NCBI GenBank assembly: GCA_046331625.1
Contig: JAXLQL010000057.1
Coordinates: forward strand, 1 to 25,719
Reading direction: 5' to 3'
Length of the DNA stretch: 25,719 nucleotides
From: JAXLQL01 sp046331625
GTDB lineage: Bacteria; Acidobacteriota; Terriglobia; Bryobacterales; Bryobacteraceae
The notes under the pieces are model-generated. The model had not been told where the DNA came from. It ran no database searches and saw nothing but the letters and a program-made list of their open reading frames with translations. Made by a program: the position numbers and the translations under genes. Numbering within the stretch: the first letter of the stretch is position 1; every line of letters begins with the position of its first letter. Positions 16,605-24,244 of this stretch are shown here, piece by piece.

Positions 16605-16664
16605 GGCGATTCAGATCCGAACTTTGAGTTTACAGCGCGCTCTACGCCATACGCGAATGCGGCG

Positions 16665-17477
16665 CTAATGCGCGGAGCCCGGAATCGGGATGTCGAGGCT
16701 GCGCGGACCCGTCAACGCGATGCCGCCATCCACCTGGTACACCGCGCCGGTCACGTAGCTCGCCGCATCCGAGCACAGGAACACGGCCGCGTTGGCGATA
16801 TCGTCTTTGCTGCCCATGCGGCGCAGCGGCACCGCACTCACCACGCCGCGGCGCGAATCCTCGGTGGGAGCGAGCCGCCGCATCCCTTCGGTGTCGTCGA
16901 TCGGGCCAGGCTCGATGCAGTTGCAGCGAATCCCCTGCGGACCCCATTCGAGCGCCAATGTTTTGAACAAAAGTTCGATTCCTGCTTTGGCGGCGCAAAC
17001 GTGGGATTGCAGCGGATAAGCGACATGCGCGTGATTGGCCGAGATCGCGATTGCCACCGCGCCAGGCTTGCGCATCCGCGCGTGGGCCGCGCGCACGGTG
17101 TTGAACGTGCCGAGCAGGTCAATGTCGATGACCGCTTTGAACCCATTGGCCGACATCCCCAGCACCGGCGCGGGGAAGTTGCCTGCCGCGGCGCAGAACA
17201 GGAAATCGATGTCGCCGAAAGATGCGTGGGCCTCGGCCAGCGCCGCGTCGAGATCGGTATAGTTGCGCACGTCGGCCGAGTAGCCGTTCGCCGCGAACCC
17301 GCGCCCGCGCAATTCGGCCACGGCGGCTTCCATCTTCTCGCGATTGCGCCCATTCAACGACACTTTGCAGCCGAGCTCGGCGAATCGAGTAGCGATTCCG
17401 AAACCGATGCCGCTGGTGCCGCCGGTGAAGAACGCCGTCTTGCCTTCGAACAGATTGTCGCGAAATACGCTGGCCAT
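16665..17477 (-). CDS. SDR oxidoreductase of the 2,4-dienoyl-CoA reductase type
   Basis: This 270-aa Rossmann protein has the NADP(H) glycine motif FTGGTSGIGFG (17-27), an NAG-like CAAAGNFPAPVLGMSANGFK (95-114) and a catalytic-region Lys164. The usual Tyr of YxxxK is absent: Val160 occupies its place, with His159 beside it. That loss, together with AAGNFPAP, DIDLLGTFN and EPGPIDDTEGMRRL, is characteristic of peroxisomal/bacterial 2,4-dienoyl-CoA reductases (DECR), which remove a double bond from unsaturated fatty acyl-CoA during beta-oxidation. The start is the ATG at 17477 with a strong GAGGAGG (17490-17484, minus) 6 bases upstream. That site lies over the end of the PQQ-like gene, whose stop is 11 bp away, so both are co-transcribed. 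The true acyl-CoA substrate is inferred. Confidence 0.9.
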   Translation of the reverse strand: MASVFRDNLFEGKTAFFTGGTSGIGFGIATRFAELGCKVSLNGRNREKMEAAVAELRGRGFAANGYSADVRNYTDLDAALAEAHASFGDIDFLFCAAAGNFPAPVLGMSANGFKAVIDIDLLGTFNTVRAAHARMRKPGAVAIAISANHAHVAYPLQSHVCAAKAGIELLFKTLALEWGPQGIRCNCIEPGPIDDTEGMRRLAPTEDSRRGVVSAVPLRRMGSKDDIANAAVFLCSDAASYVTGAVYQVDGGIALTGPRSLDIPIPGSAH

Positions 17478-17488
17478 GCCAGACCTCC

Positions 17489-18808
17489 TCATGCTTTTCC
17501 GATTCGATAGAGCGCCGTGGCTGTGCGCACGAACAGACTGCCATCGGCGATGGCCGGCGTGGCCATGCACATCTCGTCGAGCGAGTTTTTGCCAGCCAGT
17601 TCGTACTTCGGGCCGGCGCGGATCACGAACGTGTCGCCGTCTTCGCTCAGCGCGAATACTTTTCCGCCGTAGGCCCACGGCGAAGCGGTGAACGCCGCCG
17701 CGGCCGGATCGATGCGAACACGGCCATACACTTCCTTGCCCGTGCGCGCGTCATGGCAGGTGAAGAAGCCGCGATCGTAGAGCGTGTAGTAATGGTCGCC
17801 GTAGACGAGCGGCGAAGGATTGTAGGGTCCACCTTGGGGGAGGTGCCAGGCGATGAACTCGTTCGCGGTCTCGCCGGCCTTCAGCGAGATGTCGCCCTTG
17901 GCGCCGGGCCGGATTGCGAACACCGGTCTCACTTGGTCGCCGACGTATCCAGAAGCAATGTAGAGCAGGCCGTGTCGCGCAAACGGCGTCGGAATGGTGA
18001 TCGACGACATGCCGCCGAGCTCCCACAACAGCTTGCCGTCGAGATCGTACGAGCGCACGCGGCCCGTGCCTGGCGTGACGATCTCGGTGCGCGAGCCGCT
18101 GTTCCAAATGAACGGCGTGGCCCAGTTGCTCTTCTCGTCGCGCGGAACGGTCCAGATGACGCGGCCGGATCTTTTGTCGAAAGCCGTGAGCGTCGAGGCG
18201 ACGTCGTTGTCGTTGATGATGTAGAGGCGGCCTTCGTGGAGTACGGGCGAGGCCGCGCTCCCCCAGCCGTAGCGCATCTCTTTGGGCGCGGATTCGTGCT
18301 TCCACTGGAGCTTGCCGTCGAGGCCGAAGCAGTAGAGTCCGGCGCTGCCGAAGTAGGCGTAGACGCGCTCGCCATCGGTGGCCGGAGTCTCCGAGGCGAA
18401 GGTGTTCTTCAAGTGGCGCGCGATCGCCGGAACGCCCCGGTGGACCTCGCGCTGCCAAGCGAGCTTCCCATTGCGCGCGTCAATGGCGAACACGAGCCAC
18501 CGATGTTCGTCGGTGGGTTTGTCGCGATTGCCGCCGAAGTAGAGTCCTTTCTTGGGCGGCTCTTTGTCTTGGGTGGAAATGGCGGCGGTGAGGAAGATGC
18601 GGCCGCCGGCGATCACGGGCGACGACCAGCCCACGCCTGGAGTGGCCGCTTTCCAGAGCACGTTCTGCGAGTTGCTCCAGGTGTCGGGCAAACGCGGATC
18701 ATCTGCGATGCCGTTGGCGCCGGGTCCGCGGAACTGCGGCCATTCCGATGTCGCAGCGTGTGCGGCAGAGGCGGCGGAGAGCGCGAGGAAACGTCGCCGG
18801 AGGAGCAT
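17489..18808 (-). CDS. Secreted PQQ-like beta-propeller protein
   Basis: This 439-aa protein has an RR-containing signal peptide (MLLRRRFLALSAASAAHA) that may use Tat. The mature part starts with EWPQFRGPGANG (22-33), a hallmark of a large acidobacterial/planctomycete PQQ-like family. Blades repeat the pattern ASPVL..GRLYIINDND..TLTAFDKRSGRVIWTV, typical of the BamB/PQQ_2 propeller. No PQQ dehydrogenase catalytic signature was recognised, so it is more likely a binding or scaffold propeller than an enzyme. The ATG at 18808 is chosen because it begins the signal peptide; the frame is open further upstream to 18922 but that part looks random and would overlap the divergent gene. It is the first gene of an apparent three-gene unit with the SDR and methyltransferase. 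Confidence 0.9.
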   Translation of the reverse strand: MLLRRRFLALSAASAAHAATSEWPQFRGPGANGIADDPRLPDTWSNSQNVLWKAATPGVGWSSPVIAGGRIFLTAAISTQDKEPPKKGLYFGGNRDKPTDEHRWLVFAIDARNGKLAWQREVHRGVPAIARHLKNTFASETPATDGERVYAYFGSAGLYCFGLDGKLQWKHESAPKEMRYGWGSAASPVLHEGRLYIINDNDVASTLTAFDKRSGRVIWTVPRDEKSNWATPFIWNSGSRTEIVTPGTGRVRSYDLDGKLLWELGGMSSITIPTPFARHGLLYIASGYVGDQVRPVFAIRPGAKGDISLKAGETANEFIAWHLPQGGPYNPSPLVYGDHYYTLYDRGFFTCHDARTGKEVYGRVRIDPAAAAFTASPWAYGGKVFALSEDGDTFVIRAGPKYELAGKNSLDEMCMATPAIADGSLFVRTATALYRIGKA

Positions 18809-18863
18809 TCTGGCCGATTGTAGCAACCGGTCTCGTTTCGTCGCGCTCTGCGATACTCGCACC

Positions 18864-19388
18864 ATGGCTCCAGACAAGTGGCACGGGCGCGACGACGAGT
18901 CAATGCCCGGCGCCTTGTCCATTCACGTGGACGTGGCGGAGGCAACCGTGAACTTCAAAGCGACCGGAGACGCTTTTCGACATCTCGGCAATTGGATCGC
19001 GGCATTCGTCGAATCCGGCGATTGCCATTGCTCGATGGGTCCGTTCGAGGCCGGCAGCGCACGGTTCCACTCGAGCGAGCCGAGCGACGCCGGGCTCTAT
19101 CTACACCTGCAGCCGTGCCCCACCCAAGTGAAGTCATTCCCCGAGGCACACGGAATCGGGTGGTTCTGTTTTGCCGGGTCGTTCGATGGTGCGCCTTCGG
19201 AAGAGCGCGGCTACGACCCAACGTACGTGGTCATCGAGTCCGGCGAGGACGGTTTTCGTTGGCTGGCAGAGCGCGTCCTTGCATTTGCTTCGGGCAGCAA
19301 AGCGGCAGATCTGAATCCCAGCGAGTCCGGGCTGTTCGGACCATCCCCATTTCGCATCCGCCTCAGCATGCGGGATTCCGCCGAATAG
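18864..19388 (+). CDS. Hypothetical protein, 174 aa, unrecognised
   Basis: No family was recognised. The predicted protein is soluble, without signal peptide or membrane helix, and slightly acidic. The beginning (GALSIHVDVAEATVNFKATGDAFRHLGNWIAAF, shown in pieces) looks like a beta strand followed by an amphipathic helix. There is a CHC pair (SGDCHCSMG), a hydrophobic strand LYLHLQPCP and a GIGWFCFAGSFDG segment. Codon use is GC-rich like its neighbours, and the frame is confined between a divergent gene and a convergent gene, which favours it being real. The ATG at 18864 is the first plausible start; it lacks a Shine-Dalgarno, and a second ATG at 18903 would remove a poorly ordered N-terminus. 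It is divergent to the PQQ-like gene (55-bp gap) and converges with the secreted protein ending at 19405. Confidence 0.65.
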   Translation: MAPDKWHGRDDESMPGALSIHVDVAEATVNFKATGDAFRHLGNWIAAFVESGDCHCSMGPFEAGSARFHSSEPSDAGLYLHLQPCPTQVKSFPEAHGIGWFCFAGSFDGAPSEERGYDPTYVVIESGEDGFRWLAERVLAFASGSKAADLNPSESGLFGPSPFRIRLSMRDSAE

Positions 19389-19404
19389 CGGCGGCGCCAG
19401 CGCG

Positions 19405-20136
19405 CTATAGTTCCAGGCCGTCCACGTACTGCATGTCGCGCAAGCGGAACCGCTCGCTGAATTCGAGAATCTCGATGTTGCCGCTGACCTCCACTTCCTC
19501 GTCTTTGGCCGCCAAGGCCTCGTCGCGCGGGAAGTAGACGGTGGCACTGAGAACATCGCCGCTGACTTCAATGCTCACCCGCTCCGGGCGGATCTCGCGG
19601 CCGGACTTGGTCCGCATCGACGCCGAAGCTTTCAATCGCGCGGCGATCGCTTCGGTTCCGACATGGGCTGCTCCGGCGGGGATCCCGAAAATCTCGAAGG
19701 CATAGGTCGACGGGCGCGGTTCTACCGCAACGGCCCCAGGGTCTGTCTTCTTCCGAGCATCTCTCTTTTGCGCGTCGCGCGCGCGATAGAGGGCTTTGGC
19801 TTGGCGCACCGGTAGCGCGCTCGACCAGCGAAAGATCAAGTGCGCGCGTTCCGGGAGGCGATTTCTGATTTTGCCACTGCCGATGCCGCCTACCGGACTT
19901 CCGCCTTGCACGGTGCTACCGCCGGGGCCCTGCTGCGTGCCCGGCACATCCCTATAAGTGATGGCGCGCTCGGCTTCCTTGGGACCGTACCAGAGGATTC
20001 GCACGGTGCGCGTGTGAGCCCACGGCGAGTCCACCAGCATGCGCATGACGGCGTCGTCGTTCCAGTCAGGAAAGGCTTTGCCATTCCAGCCGGCGCCGAG
20101 GCAAGTGAGGGCGGCGAGCCCGAGTAGCAGCCTCAT
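19405..20136 (-). CDS. Secreted protein of unknown function (WN-D-SPWA type)
   Basis: This 243-aa protein has a short signal peptide (MRLLLGLAALTCLGAG). The mature N-terminus, WNGKAFPDWNDDAVMRMLVDSPWA in pieces, has the form W-x(n)-W-x(4)-V-x(2)-ML-x-DSPWA. From memory, this recurs in many exported acidobacterial proteins of unknown function. The middle is low in order with charged repeats (RARDAQKRDARKKTD), and the C-terminus is beta-rich (VSIEVSGDVLSATVYFPRDEAL). The start at 20136 is chosen for the signal peptide. The frame stays open far upstream (to 21282), but that part is antisense to the DUF1552 gene and is rejected. No Shine-Dalgarno is obvious. It lies head-to-head with the DUF1552 gene, 90 bp apart. 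Confidence 0.75.
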   Translation of the reverse strand: MRLLLGLAALTCLGAGWNGKAFPDWNDDAVMRMLVDSPWAHTRTVRILWYGPKEAERAITYRDVPGTQQGPGGSTVQGGSPVGGIGSGKIRNRLPERAHLIFRWSSALPVRQAKALYRARDAQKRDARKKTDPGAVAVEPRPSTYAFEIFGIPAGAAHVGTEAIAARLKASASMRTKSGREIRPERVSIEVSGDVLSATVYFPRDEALAAKDEEVEVSGNIEILEFSERFRLRDMQYVDGLEL

Positions 20137-20226
20137 GAAAGGATGAGACGCGCGCGGGTCCGGGGCCGGGTACAGCGCCAGCCGGCTCCGCGGCGATATC
20201 TTCACCATGATAATGTGAGGATACCG

Positions 20227-21579
20227 ATGCACAAGCCGATCTCCCGCCGGACGATGCTTCGCGGCGCGGGCGCCACCATGGCGCTCCCGTGGCTCGAAAC
20301 GATGCAGGCGGCTCCGGCAAAGGGTCCTGAGCGGCTCACTGAGCCGCCGCTGCGTGTGGCGTTCCTGTTCATGCCCAACGGAGTCCGTCCGGACTACTGG
20401 ACCCCGGCCGGCGATGGTCCTGACTACGCATTCACGCCGCACCTGAAGGCGCTCGAACCGTTGAAGAACGAGTTCCTGCTGCTCGAGAATCTGTGGAACG
20501 CGAAAACGGTGGGTCGCAATGGACACTGGCCCAAGGTGCCCGCGTTTCTCTCGGGCGGATACGTGCAACGCTCCACTGGCAAAGACCTCGATATTGGCGG
20601 CACGTCTGCGGATCAACTCGTAGCGCGCCACATCGGATCGCGCACGCCGCTGCCTTCGCTCGAACTCGGCACGGAGCCTCCGCGCACGGGCATCGACAAC
20701 ATCGGCGGCGGTTTCGCGCGCATCTACGGCTCTTACATTTCCTGGCGCGATCCGCACACACCAGTGCCGAAGGAGATCGTGCCGCAGCTCGCGTTCGATC
20801 GCTTGTTCCGCGGCGGCGCCGCGCCGGTGCTCGGTGGCAGCGGCGTCAGCTCCTATCAAGGCGACGACAAGAGCGTGCTTGACGCGGTGCTCGAAAGCGC
20901 GCGTTCGCTCCGCGCGCAAGCCAGCGCCAATGACAAGATCAAGCTCGATGAGTACTTCGAGTCTGTGCGCTCGGTGGAGAATCGCATCGAAGCGGCGATG
21001 AAGCCGCAGAAGCGCTGGATCAACGAAGCGAAGTATCCGATGGAGCGCCCGGCGGCGGGGATCCCCGAGTCGCATCAGGAGTATGTGCGGCTGATGTTCG
21101 ACATTCTGCTGTTGGCCTTCTGGACCGACACCACGCGCATCGCCACCTACATGCTGGGCGACGCGCAAAGCGGCCGCGATTTTTCGTTCCTCGACGGCGT
21201 GCATGGCTCGTTCCACAGCCTGTCGCATCATCGCGACGAGCCGCCCAAGCGCGAGCAGTACGAAAAGATCGTCACCTGGCATGTGGAACAGGTGGCGTGG
21301 TTCCTCGAGAAGATGCGCAAGCTCGACGAGGGCGGATCATCGCTGCTCGACAATTCGATGGTGATGTTCGGTTCCACGCTCAAGTGCGGGAATCGGCACG
21401 ATCCGGAGAATCTCCCACTGATTCTGGCTGGGCGCGCCAAGGGTGCGATTCGCACCGGTCGGCGGTTGCGCGCTCCGGAGAAGACTCCGCTGTGCAACCT
21501 CTATATGGCGATGCTGCAGCGATTCGGGATCGAAGAGCAGTCATTCGGGGATAGCACGGGTACGCTCGATTTGGCGTGA
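20227..21579 (+). CDS. DUF1552 protein with Tat signal
   Basis: This 450-aa member of the DUF1552 family has an N-terminal twin-arginine signal ISRRTMLRGAGATMALPWLE (residues 5-24; R7, R8). The family body is recognisable from VAFLFMPNGVRPDYWTP, LLLENLWNAK, GTSADQLVARHIG, SVENRIEAA, VRLMFDILLLAFWTDTTRIATYMLG and LLDNSMVMFGSTLKCGNRHDPENLPLILAG. It is related to the DUF1501/sulfatase-like alkaline-phosphatase superfamily, but its reaction is not established. In planctomycetes and acidobacteria it is usually encoded beside a DUF1592/1588/1587 cytochrome protein; no such partner is present within this window. TGAGG (20216-20220) lies 6 bases before the ATG at 20227, which also gives the Tat signal at the correct place. 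The MetX-like gene follows 42 bp downstream. Confidence 0.93.
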   Translation: MHKPISRRTMLRGAGATMALPWLETMQAAPAKGPERLTEPPLRVAFLFMPNGVRPDYWTPAGDGPDYAFTPHLKALEPLKNEFLLLENLWNAKTVGRNGHWPKVPAFLSGGYVQRSTGKDLDIGGTSADQLVARHIGSRTPLPSLELGTEPPRTGIDNIGGGFARIYGSYISWRDPHTPVPKEIVPQLAFDRLFRGGAAPVLGGSGVSSYQGDDKSVLDAVLESARSLRAQASANDKIKLDEYFESVRSVENRIEAAMKPQKRWINEAKYPMERPAAGIPESHQEYVRLMFDILLLAFWTDTTRIATYMLGDAQSGRDFSFLDGVHGSFHSLSHHRDEPPKREQYEKIVTWHVEQVAWFLEKMRKLDEGGSSLLDNSMVMFGSTLKCGNRHDPENLPLILAGRAKGAIRTGRRLRAPEKTPLCNLYMAMLQRFGIEEQSFGDSTGTLDLA

Positions 21580-21621
21580 CGCCGGACGCACACCCGCGGA
21601 GCATTCCGCTATCTTGTGGAG

Positions 21622-22608
21622 ATGCGCTCGCTCTTGTTGCTCTTCTCCTTCGCGCTCCTCGCTGCTGAGGGCGACCTCCAATTCGCCGAAATCGGCGACG
21701 TCAAGCTTTCGAGCGGAGAGGTTATCCGCAACTGCAAGCTTGGCTACCGGACTTTCGGCACGCTTGACGCTTCCAAATCGAACGTCGTGCTGTTTCCCAC
21801 GTGGTTCGGCGGCCAAACCGAAAACCTGAAGGCCTACTTCGGGCCGGGAAAGCTGGTCGACACGGGCCGATTCTATGGCATCGCGGTGGATGCGCTCGGC
21901 AATGGAGTGAGTTCGTCACCTTCGAACGGCCAGCAGCCGTTTCCGAAGTTCACCACGCGAGACATGGTGGAGTCGCAGCATGCGTTGCTCTCCAAGCTCG
22001 GCATCGAGCACGTGCGTGCTGTGATTGGGATCTCGATGGGCGGCATGCAGACTTTCGAATGGATCGTGGCGTATCCCGAGTTCATGGACCGCGCTGTTCC
22101 GATTATCGGTTCGCCGCGTCTGGCGAGTCCGGACTTGCTGTTGTGGCAGGCGCAGTTGAGCACGATCGAGCTGTGCGACAAGGGCGGATGCGATCCCAAA
22201 GAAGCGATGAAAGCCGTGTTGGCGATGCACAACTACGCACTGCAGACTCCTTCGTGGCGATCGCGTGAGACGTCGAATGCCGACTTCCCCAAGTTCAAGA
22301 ACGGGTACGAGGCCGGTAGTGGCCGGATGGCTCCGGCTGACTGGGCGTCGCAGTTGCGCGCGATGATGGCGACCGATGTGACGGCGCGCTTCGGAGGCTC
22401 GTTCGAGAAGGCCGCGGCCGAAGTGCGGGCGGAGGTGCTGGTGGTGGTGGCGACGCAGGATCACATGGTGAATCCCGAGCCCGCTCTCGAGTTCGCGTCG
22501 AAGATGAATGCGGCGGTGGTGAAGCTCGAGGGCGATTGCGGGCACATGGCTACGGGATGTGAGAGTGCGAAGATGACTCCGCTGGTACGGTCGTTTCTCG
22601 AGCGGTAG
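21622..22608 (+). CDS. Exported alpha/beta hydrolase of the MetX (homoserine O-acetyltransferase) fold
   Basis: This 328-aa protein has a MetX-type hydrolase body: KLGYRTFGTLDASKSNVVLFPTWFGG, the nucleophile elbow GISMGGMQ (Ser138), Asp280 (VATQDHMVNP) and His308 (GDCGHMA). Cytosolic MetX starts directly with the fold, but here a clear signal peptide precedes it (MRSLLLLFSFALLAAEG). It is therefore predicted to be secreted, and is probably not the biosynthetic acetyltransferase but an esterase or acyltransferase of unknown substrate. An in-frame GTG at 21616 is an alternative start, and the only Shine-Dalgarno-like CGGAG (21597-21601) fits that start slightly better than the ATG at 21622. It lies 42 bp after the DUF1552 gene on the same strand and may be co-transcribed. 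Confidence 0.85.
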   Translation: MRSLLLLFSFALLAAEGDLQFAEIGDVKLSSGEVIRNCKLGYRTFGTLDASKSNVVLFPTWFGGQTENLKAYFGPGKLVDTGRFYGIAVDALGNGVSSSPSNGQQPFPKFTTRDMVESQHALLSKLGIEHVRAVIGISMGGMQTFEWIVAYPEFMDRAVPIIGSPRLASPDLLLWQAQLSTIELCDKGGCDPKEAMKAVLAMHNYALQTPSWRSRETSNADFPKFKNGYEAGSGRMAPADWASQLRAMMATDVTARFGGSFEKAAAEVRAEVLVVVATQDHMVNPEPALEFASKMNAAVVKLEGDCGHMATGCESAKMTPLVRSFLER

Positions 22609-22649
22609 CCTTTCGGCTCTCGAGACCGAGTTGCTGGCCCCTCAGCGCG

Positions 22650-23252
22650 TCATCGTACGGACCGCAACAGCGACTGCACCCGGCTCGCCTCCGGCGCATC
22701 CGGAGCTAACCGCAAGAAGCTCTGGAAGTGGTTCACCATCTTGTCGGGCTTCTTGAGCGCATTGTAGGCCAAGCCGGCGTAGTAATGCGCGTAGGCGCTG
22801 TCGGCGTCACGCTCGAGCGCGGATTCCAGTTCCTGCGCCGCGGCCTTGTAATTCTTGCGCGCCAGATGGAGCGCGCCACGGCCCAGCGCGAGATCGGCCA
22901 CCTCCGGGTCGAGTTCCTTCGCCGCGTCGAGGGACTTCTCGGCGCGGTCGAAGTCCTTCTGCTCGATCGCGAGCCGCGCCTGCGCCACCTTCACCTCCGC
23001 GGAATCCGGTGCGAGCCGCGCCGCTTCTTTCAACTCCGCCTCGGCTTCCTTGGTTTTGCCGGACTGCAATTGCGCCATCCCGAGCATCCGGTGCGCGCGC
23101 GCGTTCGAAGGCTCCCCTTCCACCGCCAGTTGCAACTCGCGTTCGGCGTCGGCGAACTTCGCGGAACGGAGCAGGCTCGCTGCCCGTTCCAGGTCCACCG
23201 CGGCGTCGCTCGCGAACAGCGCGCCAGCCAGAGCCAGAAGTCGAAGTTTCAT
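22650..23252 (-). CDS. Exported TPR-repeat protein
   Basis: This 200-aa protein has a signal peptide (MKLRLLALAGALFASDA) and about five tetratricopeptide-like helical pairs: LLRSAKFADAERELQLAV, AHRMLGMAQLQSGKTKEAEAELKEA, VAQARLAIEQKDFDRAEKSLDAA, LALGRGALHLARKNYKAAAQELESA and AHYYAGLAYNALKKPDKMVNHFQSFL. TPR arrays mediate protein-protein contacts; here the location would be periplasmic. GGGAG (23264-23260, minus) is 7 bases before the ATG. It lies 78 bp downstream of the 118-aa secreted gene on the same strand, separated from it by a strong hairpin. It converges with the MetX-like gene, with 41 bp between stops. Confidence 0.9.
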   Translation of the reverse strand: MKLRLLALAGALFASDAAVDLERAASLLRSAKFADAERELQLAVEGEPSNARAHRMLGMAQLQSGKTKEAEAELKEAARLAPDSAEVKVAQARLAIEQKDFDRAEKSLDAAKELDPEVADLALGRGALHLARKNYKAAAQELESALERDADSAYAHYYAGLAYNALKKPDKMVNHFQSFLRLAPDAPEASRVQSLLRSVR

Positions 23253-23303
23253 TTGCAGTCTCCCTTTGTTGGATGCTCGAAGATGCCCAGCGGTTTCCGG
23301 GTT

Positions 23304-23324
23304 GGGGGATCACGAGGATCCCCC
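23304..23324 (-). other. Intergenic hairpin between the two small exported-protein genes
   Basis: An exact 8-bp stem GGGGGATC (23304-23311) / GATCCCCC (23317-23324) has a 5-base loop. It lies 6 bases from the stop of the 118-aa gene and 51 bases before the TPR start codon. No T run follows on the minus strand, so it is not a full intrinsic terminator. It may be an mRNA-stabilising or processing hairpin that sets different expression of the two genes. Confidence 0.6.
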
Positions 23325-23330
23325 GGCCCT

Positions 23331-23687
23331 TCAGTGGATCGTCACCGACTCCACGTGGATCACGCCCTCCGCCATCGAACCGACCAACGAGGCCATGGTC
23401 TCGCCTCCGTTGGCACGTTTGGCGTTGAGCGCCGTGCGTACCTTCTGATTGCCGTCGCCGTCGACCCGGTACGTCTTGCCATCAGCGGTGCGCAGCAGGA
23501 ATGACTTGCTGGCTTCGCTGACATCGCACCGGTCGCCGGAGTTGGCTTCCCGGCAGTCAGCGTCATGCAGACTTCCGGTGAAGGTTTGGCGGGGAGCGTC
23601 TTTTGCCGGCGGCGCGGCCAGTCCGGGCCCGAGAGCCAAGGCCAGTGCGGCGCCAGCGGTGAGGGTGAAGAGCTGAATCAACTGCAT
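23331..23687 (-). CDS. Small exported protein of unknown function
   Basis: This 118-aa protein has a clear signal peptide (MQLIQLFTLTAGAALALALG, cleavage probably after GLAA). The mature part, beginning TFTGSLHDADCREANSGDRC (residues 35-54), has two cysteines that could form a disulfide in the periplasm. It continues SKSFLLRTADGKTYRVDGDGNQKVRTALNAK, a pattern of short beta strands. Small exported proteins with a TG-x-L-x-D-x-x-C beginning and a DGKxYxxDxxGN block are, from memory, frequent in Acidobacteria, and none has a known role. The ATG at 23687 has no strong Shine-Dalgarno. It is followed on the same strand by a hairpin and the TPR gene. Confidence 0.75.
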   Translation of the reverse strand: MQLIQLFTLTAGAALALALGPGLAAPPAKDAPRQTFTGSLHDADCREANSGDRCDVSEASKSFLLRTADGKTYRVDGDGNQKVRTALNAKRANGGETMASLVGSMAEGVIHVESVTIH

Positions 23688-24244
23688 TTACAGGGTCACC
23701 TCGCCAGGGAGTTAAGCACGCTGGGTGCCGACACGGAAAGCCTTTGGAATGAGCGTTTGGGGTGGCTGAGGCGGCTGTGCCTGTAAAACTTTCAGCTTCG
23801 GATGGTACTTCTTTCCGTTCAGGTACTATAACCCACCTCCCTGAGCCCCCTACTCCCTCGTAGTTCGTTCCTCTCCAAAGGGGCCGAGCAAAGCCCACGT
23901 TATCGGGACTTCCAGCGGAGGGGTGGGTGCGATAAACCTGTAGTAGCGGGGTCGAAGCCTCTCTGCCCTTGCGGTACCAGGCTCCTATTTCCAGTACTTA
24001 CAGAAGGCACAGCCGAGTACTTGTGGACTAGGCAGAATCCCCTTACGCTAGTTCTAACCGAGGGCTACCCGGTTAGGATCCTCGAGCGCCGTTGCGCGCA
24101 AATCACTCGATTCCAATTCCAGATTTCGGCCACCGAGAGGCGAACCCCGGGGCGGAGTCATTCGGCTTGTAGCCCGGCTCAGAGCACTGTTTCGGGGCGG
24201 CGATATCGGAGCAAAGCACTGTCCATGGCGGAAAGAGGGCGCGG
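23688..24244. other. Long non-coding gap with no recognised gene
   Basis: No convincing gene is visible across about 557 bases between two divergently transcribed genes. Base composition is less GC-rich than the flanking genes, with many short AT-containing words and stop codons in most frames. Open stretches exist on both strands (minus 23563-23898 and plus 24021-24260) but have no protein-like pattern and the first overlaps the 118-aa gene. No tRNA, known riboswitch or transposon end was recognised. It contains hairpins such as 24054-24076 and must hold the promoters of both flanking genes. Confidence 0.6.
24054..24076. repeat. Inverted repeat (hairpin) in the 23688-24244 gap
   Basis: CTAACCG (24054-24060) pairs exactly with CGGTTAG (24070-24076) around the 9-base loop AGGGCTACC; flanking T-G and T-A contacts can extend the stem to nine. 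A second small hairpin (GCGC CGTT GCGC) follows near 24086-24097. No T run follows, so a terminator is unlikely. Confidence 0.5.

Noticed and set aside
20137..21282. Upstream continuation of the 243-aa secreted protein frame, giving a 625-aa protein on the minus strand
   Set aside because: The extension is exactly antisense to the well-recognised DUF1552 gene and has an Arg/His-rich random composition; a signal peptide begins at 20136.
22596..22625. Terminator between the MetX-like and TPR genes
   Set aside because: TCTCGAG/CTCGAGA can pair over 7 bp with a 16-base loop, but there is no T run and the first arm lies inside the coding end; too weak to call.
23563..23898. 111-aa minus-strand open frame starting in the long gap
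   Set aside because: It overlaps the signal peptide region of the 118-aa gene in another frame and shows no recognisable domain; kept only as part of the unexplained gap.
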